This document shows, piece after piece, positions 8,885 to 16,802 of a stretch of DNA of 64,000 nucleotides. The notes under the pieces were generated by a model. The model made no database searches, had not been told where the DNA came from, and worked only from the letters and a program-made list of their open reading frames with translations. The translations under genes were made by a program, and so were the position numbers. The number at the start of each line of letters is the position of its first letter. The first letter of the stretch is position 1. This DNA is from Chitinophaga rupis (GTDB lineage Bacteria > Bacteroidota > Bacteroidia > Chitinophagales > Chitinophagaceae), in the NCBI RefSeq assembly GCF_900109685.1, contig NZ_FOBB01000003.1, positions 865,209 to 929,208 on the forward strand, written 5' to 3'.

Positions 8885-9141
8885 TATACCAGCTCTTTTT
8901 GTTTTAAACAACGGGCTACATAATCATAAAAATCCTGGAAGGTAATAATGCTCTGAAAATCTTCCGGATTCACTTTAAAGCCGAAATTATTTTCAATTAC
9001 CACAACCAGGTCTATGTAGTCCAGGCTGTCCAGCTCCAGGGTTGATTTGAGGTTAGCTTCAGGCGCAATTTTCGCGGGGTCCGCTTCAAACTCCTCAATA
9101 AGGAACGCATTTGTGGTTTGTATGATCTCTTTAATGTCCAT
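8884..9141 (-). CDS. Acyl carrier protein
   Basis: An 85-residue ACP with the attachment motif LELDSLDYIDLVVVIE (Ser near residue 39). It is the second ACP of the cluster and is coupled to the acyltransferase by a TAATG overlap, so it probably presents the acyl chain to that enzyme. A consensus promoter lies about 90 nt upstream. Confidence 0.93.
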   Translation of the reverse strand: MDIKEIIQTTNAFLIEEFEADPAKIAPEANLKSTLELDSLDYIDLVVVIENNFGFKVNPEDFQSIITFQDFYDYVARCLKQKELV

Positions 9142-9230
9142 AATAGTGTAACTCTATCAGTATAGGTTGATTAAAAAATAAAAAGTGTGAACGGTTATGC
9201 TTAAACCCAATTACAATGGTAAATTGTACT

Positions 9231-9263
9231 CAAAGTTAATAATATATTATAAGTTATCACAAA
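9231..9263 (-). promoter_or_regulatory. Promoter upstream of the ACP-acyltransferase genes
   Basis: On the minus strand there is TTTG (9260-9263), a 21-nt spacer and TAACTTTG (9231-9238). This fits the Bacteroidota consensus -33 TTTG and -7 TAnnTTTG and predicts a 5' leader of about 80 nt before ATG 9141. The 194-nt gap between the ACP and the ketosynthase holds only this and a GC-rich tract at 9265-9285. Confidence 0.6.
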
Positions 9264-9335
9264 GGCCGTTCGCCGGGCCGGGGGTTATACTATTGTTGGG
9301 CTACACGACTTTAGGACCAAACGATTGAAATACAG

Positions 9336-10562
9336 CTATTTCCCCTCCCATTTCCGAACGATGAGGGAGGAATTCGTCCCCCCAAAACCAAAGGAATTAG
9401 ACAAAAATATATTAAAATCTTTATTAATAGTGCGATCCGCAATATTTAATCTGGCGGCATCCTCATCGGGGTTTTCCAGGTTAATATTAGGTGCTATGAA
9501 CCCATGCTGCATCATCAGCATGGAGTATACGATCTCACTGGCGCCTGCCATCCAGCACTCATGCCCCGTCATTGACTTGGTGGAGCTGATGTAGGGATTG
9601 GATGCCCCGAACACCTCGTACAGCGCTTTGGCCTCGCTGGCATCACCTGCCGGCGTGGAAGTGGCGTGGGCGTTGATGTACGGAATATCGCCGGGCTGCA
9701 TGCCGGCATCTTTCAAAGCTATTTGTAACGACCTTACCGGCCCTTCTACCGTTGGGTTGGAGATATGCGCCCCGTTGGAGGAAAAACCATATCCCAGCAC
9801 CTCACCCAGGATAGTGGCGCCCCTGCGCTGTGCAGATCCCAGGCTTTCCAGTATAACGGTGGCTGCACCGCCGCTGGGTACCAGCCCATCCCGGTCCCGG
9901 TCAAAGGGGCGGGAGGCTTTTTCCGGCTCATTTTCCCGCATGGAAAAGGTGGCAATACCGTCAAAATTACCCATGGCATACTTATTCACTTCCTGTGCGC
10001 CGCCACAGATCACACAATCCTGCATACCATTCTTAATGAACATATAACCCAATCCAATAGCATGTGAGCCGCTGGCGCAAGCCGCGCTTACGCTGAAGTT
10101 AACGCCCCGCAGCTTGAAAATGGTGGCCAGGTTCATATTCACGGTAGAGTTCATGGTCTGGAACACAGAACCGGAACCTACCAGCATGGTATCTTTCTTT
10201 TCACGGATCACGTCCATGCTTTCTATCACAGCACGGGCAGTACTGTCGTTGCCGAACAGCAATCCGATATCGGTACGTTCTATATAATCGGGATCAATGC
10301 GCGCCTGGGCCAAAGCCTCTACGGTGCTCACATATGCAAACTCGGCCTGCTCCGGCATGGTAAGCCGCGCACGCCGGTCCAGCAATCCTTTTAAATTGGG
10401 CCGTTCAATAGCACCGGTGAGTGCAGAACGGTAACCAAAGGCTTTTCTTTCCGGGTCCATAACAATGCCTGACTTACCCTTATACAGCGAGTCCCGGACT
10501 TCCGCCTGGTCCTTCCCTATACAGGAATAAATTCCCATGCCCGTAATCACTACTCTGTTCAT
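9336..10562 (-). CDS. Beta-ketoacyl-ACP synthase (FabB/FabF-type)
   Basis: A 408-residue ketosynthase. The triad is Cys162 in SAACASGSHAIG, His299 in NAHATSTPAGD and His334 in STKSMTGHECWMAGASE. The HATSTPAGD and TGHE segments are closer to housekeeping FabB/FabF than those of the other two ketosynthases in the cluster. It would elongate ACP-bound intermediates together with the ketoreductase encoded directly upstream. Confidence 0.92.
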   Translation of the reverse strand: MNRVVITGMGIYSCIGKDQAEVRDSLYKGKSGIVMDPERKAFGYRSALTGAIERPNLKGLLDRRARLTMPEQAEFAYVSTVEALAQARIDPDYIERTDIGLLFGNDSTARAVIESMDVIREKKDTMLVGSGSVFQTMNSTVNMNLATIFKLRGVNFSVSAACASGSHAIGLGYMFIKNGMQDCVICGGAQEVNKYAMGNFDGIATFSMRENEPEKASRPFDRDRDGLVPSGGAATVILESLGSAQRRGATILGEVLGYGFSSNGAHISNPTVEGPVRSLQIALKDAGMQPGDIPYINAHATSTPAGDASEAKALYEVFGASNPYISSTKSMTGHECWMAGASEIVYSMLMMQHGFIAPNINLENPDEDAARLNIADRTINKDFNIFLSNSFGFGGTNSSLIVRKWEGK

Positions 10563-10565
10563 ATA

Positions 10566-10628
10566 AATAGCTGTTAGCTGCCAGCTATTAGCCGTTAGCT
10601 ACAGCTAACAGCCAATGGCTAACGGCTT
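10566..10628. repeat. Intergenic palindromic repeat, family E (GCTGTTAGC words)
   Basis: Tandem words (gctgttagctgccagctatt, agccgttagct) face the inverse agctaacagccaatggctaa. The repeat fills the ketoreductase-ketosynthase gap. A second copy is at 16730-16802. Confidence 0.7.
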
Positions 10629-10630
10629 AT

Positions 10631-11359
10631 TTACGTATATAGTCCTCCGTTAACAGACAGCACCTCGCCGGTAATATACCCGGATGCTTTGGAGGCAAAG
10701 AAGCCCACGGCATCCGCCACTTCTTCTGCCGTACCAAAACGGTTCATGGGTATTTGCGCAGCCAGCTCCTTTTCATTCAGCTCCGCTGTCATATCTGTTC
10801 TAATAAAGCCGGGCGCAACGGCATTCACCGTTACTCCCCGTTTAGCCACTTCCTGCGCCAGGGCCTTGGTAGCGCCAATTACACCTGCCTTGGCAGCGGA
10901 GTAATTGGTTTGTCCCGGCAGCCCTTTAATGCCTGACAGGGAAACAATGTTAATGATACGCCCGTAGCGCTTCAGCAACATGTTATTCAGCACCTGCTTG
11001 GTTACATAAAAGAACCCATTCAGGCTGCTGTTCAGCACATTATGCCATTGGGTGCTGTTCATCCAGAACAGCAGGTTATCTTCCCGGATGCCGGCATTGT
11101 TCACCAATACCTGCACCTGTTTATCTTTATTGTTTTCCAGCCAGGCGCCTAATGCGGCCTGTACTTCCTCCTCATTTCCTACATCAAACTGCAGCAGCTC
11201 ACCATTGCTGCCTTTAGCCCGCACTGCATCCAGGGTTTCCTGTGCAGCAGCGGTATTGCCTTTGAAATTAATGATCACATGATAACCCAGTTCGGCCATC
11301 TTTATACATATTGCCCTGCCTATTCCTCTTGACCCGCCGGTTACTAAAGCACAGTTCAT
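10631..11359 (-). CDS. 3-oxoacyl-ACP reductase (short-chain dehydrogenase, FabG-like)
   Basis: A 242-residue short-chain dehydrogenase with the cofactor motif TGGSRGIGRAI near residue 8, VNNAGIR, the catalytic Ser in IVSLSGIKG, YSAAKAG (Tyr-x3-Lys) and the FabG-like end GEVLSVNGGLYT. It would reduce 3-ketoacyl-ACP with NADPH in the polyene cycle. It lies just downstream of the ammonia-lyase on the same strand. Confidence 0.93.
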   Translation of the reverse strand: MNCALVTGGSRGIGRAICIKMAELGYHVIINFKGNTAAAQETLDAVRAKGSNGELLQFDVGNEEEVQAALGAWLENNKDKQVQVLVNNAGIREDNLLFWMNSTQWHNVLNSSLNGFFYVTKQVLNNMLLKRYGRIINIVSLSGIKGLPGQTNYSAAKAGVIGATKALAQEVAKRGVTVNAVAPGFIRTDMTAELNEKELAAQIPMNRFGTAEEVADAVGFFASKASGYITGEVLSVNGGLYT

Positions 11360-11371
11360 GGTTAATTACGA

Positions 11372-11465
11372 ATTATTCAATTACGATTACGAATGTGGGC
11401 ACATCATTTCTTCCCAATAAACCAGCACGTTAGCACATTCCATCTGCACATTTGCCTATCCGCAC
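11372..11465. repeat. Degenerate repeated tract (CACATT words)
   Basis: The words gcacatc, gcacgttagcacattcc, gcacatttgcc and gcacatttacac recur in this 108-nt gap after an AT-rich part with acgaattattcaattacgattacga. It may be a further repeat family, but only one arm is seen. Confidence 0.3.
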
Positions 11466-11467
11466 AT

Positions 11468-13003
11468 TTACACACTTACCGGTACCTGCTGCACCAGGTA
11501 TTCCTTGATCTTTTGCAGATCTTTATACCGGGGGCTGTCCTCAATAAATTTAGGAAAAATAGCCCTTACTTCCCGGTAAATACGTTGGGAGAAGGAGGAC
11601 AATCTATCCTGGCAGTTCAGGTAATCTACCGCCTGCAGCATGGTCATAACCTGTATGGCTAGCACCTCAAACGTGTTTTCTATTACCTTATTGGCCATCA
11701 GCGCAGCATTGCAGCCCATGCTCACAATATCCTGGTTATCATTATTATTGGGAATGCTGTGCACGTACATGGGGAAGGAAAGTGTTTGGTTCTCCGCCAC
11801 CGTGGAGGTAGCCGTGAACTGTACACCCTGCATACCAAAGTTAAAGCCCAGCTTACCCAGGTTCATAAAAGGCGGAAACTTGTGGTTCAGCTTTTCATTC
11901 AGCAGGTAGTTCAGCTGCCGTTCAGATAACATACTCAGCTTGGTAATAGCAATCTTCAGCTTATCCATTTCCAGGGATATATAATCCCCGTGGAAGTTAC
12001 CGCCATGGAATACATTCTGGTGATGGTGGTCCACCACCGGGTTATCACTCACGGAGTTCAGCTCATGCACCACTACCTTTTCCGCATGCACCAGCGTATC
12101 ATACACCGGGCCCAGGATCTGGGGCACACAGCGCAGGGAGTAGTATTCCTGTACCTTATCTTTAAAGATCTCTTCTTCCAGCTCTTTGTACAAATGATCC
12201 GGGCGATGGCGCACCATTTTGCTATCCTTCAGCACATCGCGCATTACCGCGGCTACCCGGTTCTGGCCTTCATGTTTTTTCACCACATTCAGCTCGTACG
12301 ACAAATGATCATCAAACGCTTCCACAATTTCATTGATCATGGCAGAGAGAATGCAGCTCCAGCCCAGCAACTTCTTGGCTTCTATCAGGTTTACCAGGCC
12401 CACACCTGTCATGGCAGAGGTACCGTTAATAACGGCCAGCCCTTCGCGGATGTGTACTTTCATAGGCCGTAAGCCCAGGCGGGCAAATACTTCGGCCGTT
12501 GGCTGCATCTTATCTTCATACCACACCTCTCCTTCACCTATCAGCACCAGCGCCAGGTGCGCCAGCTGTACCAGGTCGCCGCTGGCGCCTACCCCGCCAT
12601 GCTCAAACACACACGGATATACGTTCTTATTGATCAGATCCCTTAATAATTTCACCACATCCGGGTGTACGCCGGAATGCGCCTGCATAAAGCTGCTCAG
12701 GCGCGCTATCATCAATCCTTTGGTTAACAGCGGGGGCATGCACTTACCGGCGCCGGAACTATGGCTGCGTATAAGGTTATACTGCAGCTGCAGGGTATCT
12801 GCCTCCGGTATGCGGTATTGCGCCATGGGGCCAAAACCCGTGTTAATGCCATAGATCAGCTTTTTGGCTGAGAATTTTTGCAGGAACGAAAAGTTTTCCT
12901 GTACCTGCTGTAAAGCAGCTTCTTCCAGCTCCAATGTTTCTTGCCCGAATAAAATCCGGTACACTTCATCTAAGGAAAGCGCCTTACTTCCTACTGGGAT
13001 CAT
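11468..13003 (-). CDS. Tyrosine ammonia-lyase (aromatic amino acid lyase, MIO enzyme)
   Basis: A 511-residue member of the HAL/PAL/TAL family. The MIO-forming triad Ala-Ser-Gly is at 140-142 (HGGVGASGDLVQL), the catalytic Tyr is at 51 (IYGINTGFG) and NLIRSHSSGAG is near residue 76. Long stretches match the Flavobacterium johnsoniae tyrosine ammonia-lyase as I recall it (for example FGPMAQYRI and VYHGGNFHGDYISLEMDKLKI-type segments). It would deaminate tyrosine to 4-coumarate, the starter of the flexirubin aryl-polyene chain. It is the first gene of the visible operon, with its own promoter. Confidence 0.92.
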   Translation of the reverse strand: MIPVGSKALSLDEVYRILFGQETLELEEAALQQVQENFSFLQKFSAKKLIYGINTGFGPMAQYRIPEADTLQLQYNLIRSHSSGAGKCMPPLLTKGLMIARLSSFMQAHSGVHPDVVKLLRDLINKNVYPCVFEHGGVGASGDLVQLAHLALVLIGEGEVWYEDKMQPTAEVFARLGLRPMKVHIREGLAVINGTSAMTGVGLVNLIEAKKLLGWSCILSAMINEIVEAFDDHLSYELNVVKKHEGQNRVAAVMRDVLKDSKMVRHRPDHLYKELEEEIFKDKVQEYYSLRCVPQILGPVYDTLVHAEKVVVHELNSVSDNPVVDHHHQNVFHGGNFHGDYISLEMDKLKIAITKLSMLSERQLNYLLNEKLNHKFPPFMNLGKLGFNFGMQGVQFTATSTVAENQTLSFPMYVHSIPNNNDNQDIVSMGCNAALMANKVIENTFEVLAIQVMTMLQAVDYLNCQDRLSSFSQRIYREVRAIFPKFIEDSPRYKDLQKIKEYLVQQVPVSV

Positions 13004-13042
13004 TTATTTTAAATTAAATTATTTATTATATGTAAAAACGCA

Positions 13043-13050
13043 CAAAAATA
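13043..13050 (-). promoter_or_regulatory. -7 promoter element of the ammonia-lyase operon
   Basis: The minus-strand TATTTTTG fits TAnnTTTG and lies about 40 nt before ATG 13003. No exact TTTG is found at the usual -33 distance; the upstream part is T-rich. Confidence 0.5.
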
Positions 13051-13078
13051 ATACAAAGCTGGAAAAAACCTAAAAAAA

Positions 13079-13256
13079 GTCCATGGTGCATTGTCCGTGG
13101 TCCATTGCCGTGCCCTTATAATACATGTAATTACGCAAAAGGTCGTGGTTTGTAGACCGTGAACTGTAGTCCATAGTCATGCTTCCATAGCTATTCCCTT
13201 ATTTGTACATGTAACTCCGTAAAACGCCGTGGACCGTGGATTGTGGCCCGTGACTA
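13079..13256. repeat. Intergenic palindromic repeat, family B, tandem double copy (GTCCATGGTCC words)
   Basis: Two units of about 90 nt lie in tandem, each with a centre containing cccttat...acatgtaa...cgtaaaa-type sequence flanked by degenerate gtccatggtccat and gtggaccgtggattg words. It fills most of the 257-nt gap between the ammonia-lyase and CNNM genes. Other copies are at 18896, 20467, 27199 and 51430. Confidence 0.7.
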
Positions 13257-13260
13257 AAAA

Positions 13261-14559
13261 TTACTCCTCCTCCCTTTCCCTTGGTACGGGTGTATATACC
13301 AAAACTTTATCTATACGATGAACATCCATATCCACAATCTCAAAGGTAAAGCCTCTCCAGTCAAATTTCTCACCTGTTTGGGGGATGTGTTCCAGGTGGT
13401 GCAGTATAAAACCAGCCAGGGTATCAAACTCCTGCTCAAATTCTGCCATCCAGTCCTCTTTATCGAACTCGCTCAAAAAGTCGTAGAAAGGGATCTGGGC
13501 ATCTACCAGGTAAGAGCCATCGTCCCGCTTGGTCATTTCATAGTCATCATGCTGCCCGGTTTCCGGCATATCGCCTACAATGGCTTCCAGGATATCGTTC
13601 AGGGTGATCATCCCCAGGAAAGTACCGTATTCATCCACTATAAAAGCCGCATGGATCTGTGTTTCCTTGAACTTTTCCAGCACCTGATAGGCGCTGTTAT
13701 TTTCCGGAACAAACAGGGGTTTGCGGATAATGGGTTTCAGCGCGTAGCTGTTGCTGGACGCGGCTGCATACAGGTCTTTAATAGAGATGATACCTTTTAT
13801 GCTGTCTATCTGCCCTTCGCATACGGGGTATACGGAGTGCAGGCTGTGATTGATCTTACGTTTAATAACCTCTACCGGCTCGTTGATATCCAGCCATACA
13901 ATATCCGTACGGTGGGTCATCAGGGAGGTAATATTCCGGTCGCCCAGGTGAAATACCCGTTCAATGATCTCCTGCTCCGTTTCTTCAATAGCGCCGGAGT
14001 TGGTGCCTTCATTGATAATGGCTTTAATTTCCTCTTCCGTTACGTGCTGATCTGAGCCTTTGAGCTTAAAGATCTTTACGATTACGTTAGTGGATACCGT
14101 TAACAGGGCAATAAACGGAAAAGTGATCTTGGATACCCAGCTCATGGGCCTGGCTACTGCTTTGGCAATAGCTTCCGGCCGGGCCATACCCAGGCGTTTG
14201 GGCACCAGCTCACCCAGTACCAGTGAAAAGTAGGTGATCACTATTACGATAATACCGGTGGCAATACCGCTGGCATAGGGGCGCAGCAGCTCCATTTGCC
14301 CAACGAACGCTACCAGGTCCGATTTCAGCTTTTCCCCGGAGTAAATACCGGTTAAAATGCCTATAAGGGTAATGCCTATTTGTACGGTGGAGAGGAATTT
14401 ATCCGGATTATTAGCCAGTTTCAGGGCAGCCTTCGCCTGCTCATCGCCTTTACCGGCCTGGTGTTCCAGCCGGACTTTACGTGCAGAAACCAGGGCGATC
14501 TCTGACATTGAGAACAGACCATTAAGTAAGATCAGGATGAGGATAATGACGACTTCCAT
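13261..14559 (-). CDS. CNNM/CorC-family membrane protein (hemolysin-like)
   Basis: A 432-residue protein. The N-terminal DUF21/CNNM transmembrane domain (residues 1-170, starting MEVVIILILILLNGLFSMSEIALVSARK) is followed by a CBS pair (about 195-320, with LMTHRTDIVWLD and IHAAFIVDEYGTFLGMIT) and a C-terminal CorC/HlyC domain. The family is linked to Mg2+/Co2+ efflux or homeostasis at the inner membrane. It is followed on the minus strand by no obvious partner; the ZIP metal transporter gene lies 24 nt upstream, so a metal-related operon is plausible. Confidence 0.9.
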   Translation of the reverse strand: MEVVIILILILLNGLFSMSEIALVSARKVRLEHQAGKGDEQAKAALKLANNPDKFLSTVQIGITLIGILTGIYSGEKLKSDLVAFVGQMELLRPYASGIATGIIVIVITYFSLVLGELVPKRLGMARPEAIAKAVARPMSWVSKITFPFIALLTVSTNVIVKIFKLKGSDQHVTEEEIKAIINEGTNSGAIEETEQEIIERVFHLGDRNITSLMTHRTDIVWLDINEPVEVIKRKINHSLHSVYPVCEGQIDSIKGIISIKDLYAAASSNSYALKPIIRKPLFVPENNSAYQVLEKFKETQIHAAFIVDEYGTFLGMITLNDILEAIVGDMPETGQHDDYEMTKRDDGSYLVDAQIPFYDFLSEFDKEDWMAEFEQEFDTLAGFILHHLEHIPQTGEKFDWRGFTFEIVDMDVHRIDKVLVYTPVPREREEE

Positions 14560-14583
14560 GATATAAAGGCTAAAAATAAAAAA

Positions 14584-15321
14584 TTATTCAAATATTAAGG
14601 TAAGAAATGCCAAAACAATACCAGTGGCAAACGCAAGAATCTTCCGTTTGCTTAATTCATGATGCCGGGTACCGCTTTCGTAGAAAATAGTGGTGGATAT
14701 ATGTACAAATGCGCCAATAACCAGCGCAGTCAGATATACCAGTGATGCATTCACCGTTTGGGAATGCAAGCCCAGCTGCCCAGCCAGTACGGCTGCCAGC
14801 GGGGTTACCAGGGAAAACAGCACCAAAATGCGCCACAAACGGCCCTTAGGCTGGTGCGTGTGCATCATAACCGTCATCAGGGTCAGGGCCTCCGGCACTT
14901 TATGCGCGGCAATGCCCAGCGCCAGGGAGGGTAGGGCCGACTGATCCTGGAACCGCAGCCCCAGCGGAATACCTTCCATAAACGCATGGATGGATAAACC
15001 CAGCAGTAAAGGTGTGATGGAAATATGGTGATGCTGCCCTTCTGCCGGCGGCAAATGGGTATGCCCGTGCTCCATACCGTGGGAAAGCTGCTGCAGGAAC
15101 ACCTGCAGAAAAAACCCCAGCAGCACATATACCCCGGCGGCATGCCCCAGCTCCTGGTACACTTCCGGCAGCAGGTGCATAATGGTGATGCCGAACAGGA
15201 AAGCGCCGGTAAAAGCCAGCAGGTAAATGGGTAAGTTGGGATGCAGCCGCTTAACGGTTATGGGAATGACCCCGCCGCCAATGGTAGCTGCAAATATTAA
15301 TATCAAATAGCTCCAATTCAT
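14584..15321 (-). CDS. ZIP-family divalent metal transporter
   Basis: A 245-residue inner-membrane protein with about eight helices. Typical ZIP features are the His-rich loop HGMEHGHTHLPPAEGQHHH between helices 3 and 4 and the metal-site helices SIHAFMEGIPLG and GIAAHKVPEALTL (HxxxE-type). It would import zinc or a similar cation. It overlaps the upstream PAP2 gene by 4 nt and precedes the CNNM gene. Confidence 0.9.
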   Translation of the reverse strand: MNWSYLILIFAATIGGGVIPITVKRLHPNLPIYLLAFTGAFLFGITIMHLLPEVYQELGHAAGVYVLLGFFLQVFLQQLSHGMEHGHTHLPPAEGQHHHISITPLLLGLSIHAFMEGIPLGLRFQDQSALPSLALGIAAHKVPEALTLMTVMMHTHQPKGRLWRILVLFSLVTPLAAVLAGQLGLHSQTVNASLVYLTALVIGAFVHISTTIFYESGTRHHELSKRKILAFATGIVLAFLTLIFE

Positions 15322-15896
15322 GTTGTTAGTTCTGCCTCCAGTCTAATGCGGCGTTGAAAAAAGCTGCCACTCAATAATCCGATCAAAGTACCCAGCACGG
15401 CCCCACCGGCTACATCCAGCGGGTAGTGCACGCCTACGTATACCTGTGCGTAAGCTATCGCAAATGCCCATACGTAGAACAGCCAGGCATACTGTTGAAA
15501 AGCCGTTTTTAAAGTTAAGAAACAAAATGTTCCCAGCGCAAAGTGATTAGCGGCGTGGTTAGAGGTAAAGCTGCCGCTCATGGGACAGTAATTAACCAGC
15601 ACACGTACAAACTGCTGCAGCAGCGGATCGCGGCAGGGCCGCACCCGGTTAAAGGTATCTTTCAGAAAACTGCTGCTCTGATCAGCGATCCCAAAGGAAA
15701 CAATGAACAGCACGATCCAGAAAAAACCCCGCCACCCATAATTGATGGTCACAAACAACCCCAGGAACAGGTATAACGGCGCCCAAAGGTAGGGCTCCCG
15801 GATCCAGGGCATTACCGCATCCAGCCAGGGCTGCTGCCATTGGTTATTGATATGAAAAAATAATCTTAGGTCCTGACGTAACAACCATTCTAACAT
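15318..15896 (-). CDS. PAP2-family membrane phosphatase
   Basis: A 192-residue membrane protein with the three phosphatase motifs: KDTFNRVRP (KX6RP), GSFTSNHAAN (PSGH-like) and YAQVYVGVHYPLD (normally SRX5HX3D). In the third motif the usual Arg is Gln; His and Asp are kept. It may dephosphorylate undecaprenyl diphosphate or lipid A (inference). It is coupled to the ZIP gene by a 4-nt overlap. Confidence 0.88.
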   Translation of the reverse strand: MLEWLLRQDLRLFFHINNQWQQPWLDAVMPWIREPYLWAPLYLFLGLFVTINYGWRGFFWIVLFIVSFGIADQSSSFLKDTFNRVRPCRDPLLQQFVRVLVNYCPMSGSFTSNHAANHFALGTFCFLTLKTAFQQYAWLFYVWAFAIAYAQVYVGVHYPLDVAGGAVLGTLIGLLSGSFFQRRIRLEAELTT

Positions 15897-15902
15897 AAAA
15901 AC

Positions 15903-15980
15903 TTCGTTTAAGCCGAAAGCATAAAGCGGAAAGCTAAAAGCTTATTGTGTTTTGCTTTGTGCTTTACGCTTTTTGCTTTA
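15903..15980. repeat. Intergenic palindromic repeat, family C (AAAGCATAAAGC words)
   Basis: The words gccgaaagcataaagcggaa and agctaaaagc face ttttgctttgtgctttacgc and tttttgcttt. It fills the gap between PAP2 and the upstream methyltransferase gene. Related copies are at 46560 and 56320. Confidence 0.65.
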
Positions 15981-15981
15981 A

Positions 15982-16725
15982 TTATCTCTTCTCCGCAATC
16001 AATATCATCCTTGGTGAGCGCTGTTCATCGTACGCATTAAAATGATAATCGCCGAAAACATCCATGATCCGCAGGCCCTGTTTGGCAAACATCCGCTCAA
16101 AATCAGCCCGGGTAAAGGCGTGCACGCTTTCCGTAAAAGAGGTACGCACCATTTTCTCCTTATCCAGTATGTTGATCTGCTTCAGAAAACAGTTATGGTG
16201 GAGGGCCCTTTTAATGTCAAACACCACCCCTTCCAGCTCTTTTACCTCACTGGGTACCAGGTGCGCCGCCACATAAGGGCTGTTCAGGTAGTCCAGCACC
16301 AGGCGGCCGCCATGTTTCAGCGCATTTTTGAAGGTGCGCAGCGCATTGTCATTATCCCGCTGCGTATCAAAATAGCCGAAACTGGTAAAGAAGTTGAACA
16401 CCACATCAAAATAATTAATGCGGAAAGGCAGGCGCATATCGTGCTGAAAAAAGCTGAGATGATCGTTTTCCAGCTTTTTGGCGGCATTAATACTGTCAAT
16501 AGAAAGATCGATGCCCGTAACGGTAAAGCCTTTATCTGCCAGGTACTTGGCGTGCCGCCCGCGCCCACAGGCCACATCCAGCATCAGTGCATCTGCCGGA
16601 GGCTGCAGGTAGGCCAGCAGCTTATCAATGAACATAGCGGCCTCCTTTTCATCCCGGTTGCTGTACAACACGTGATAGTAGGGAGAGTTAAACCAATCTT
16701 TGAACCACTGCTTTGCTGCTTCCAT
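15982..16725 (-). CDS. Class I SAM-dependent methyltransferase
   Basis: A 247-residue Rossmann methyltransferase: motif I LDVACGRGRHAKYLADKG near residue 48, the acidic loop VTGIDLSIDSI, FQHDMRLPF (motif II) and FDVVFNFFTSFGYF (post-motif II). The substrate is not evident; the sequence is of the small-molecule type (Methyltransf_11/25). It stands alone between two repeats. Confidence 0.85.
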   Translation of the reverse strand: MEAAKQWFKDWFNSPYYHVLYSNRDEKEAAMFIDKLLAYLQPPADALMLDVACGRGRHAKYLADKGFTVTGIDLSIDSINAAKKLENDHLSFFQHDMRLPFRINYFDVVFNFFTSFGYFDTQRDNDNALRTFKNALKHGGRLVLDYLNSPYVAAHLVPSEVKELEGVVFDIKRALHHNCFLKQINILDKEKMVRTSFTESVHAFTRADFERMFAKQGLRIMDVFGDYHFNAYDEQRSPRMILIAEKR

Positions 16726-16729
16726 ATCT

Positions 16730-16802
16730 TTGAGCTATTAGCTGTTGGCTCTTAGCTTTTAGCGATTGCCCGTTGCTAATGGCTAAGAGCTAAGGCTAAC
16801 TG
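16730..16802. repeat. Intergenic palindromic repeat, family E
   Basis: The words gagctattagctgttggctc and ttagcttttagcg face gctaatggctaagagctaag and gctaactgct. It is the second copy of the family at 10566. Confidence 0.7.

Noticed and set aside
14584..15318. Frameshift between PAP2 and ZIP genes
   Set aside because: The 4-nt overlap is a normal coupled start; both proteins are complete.
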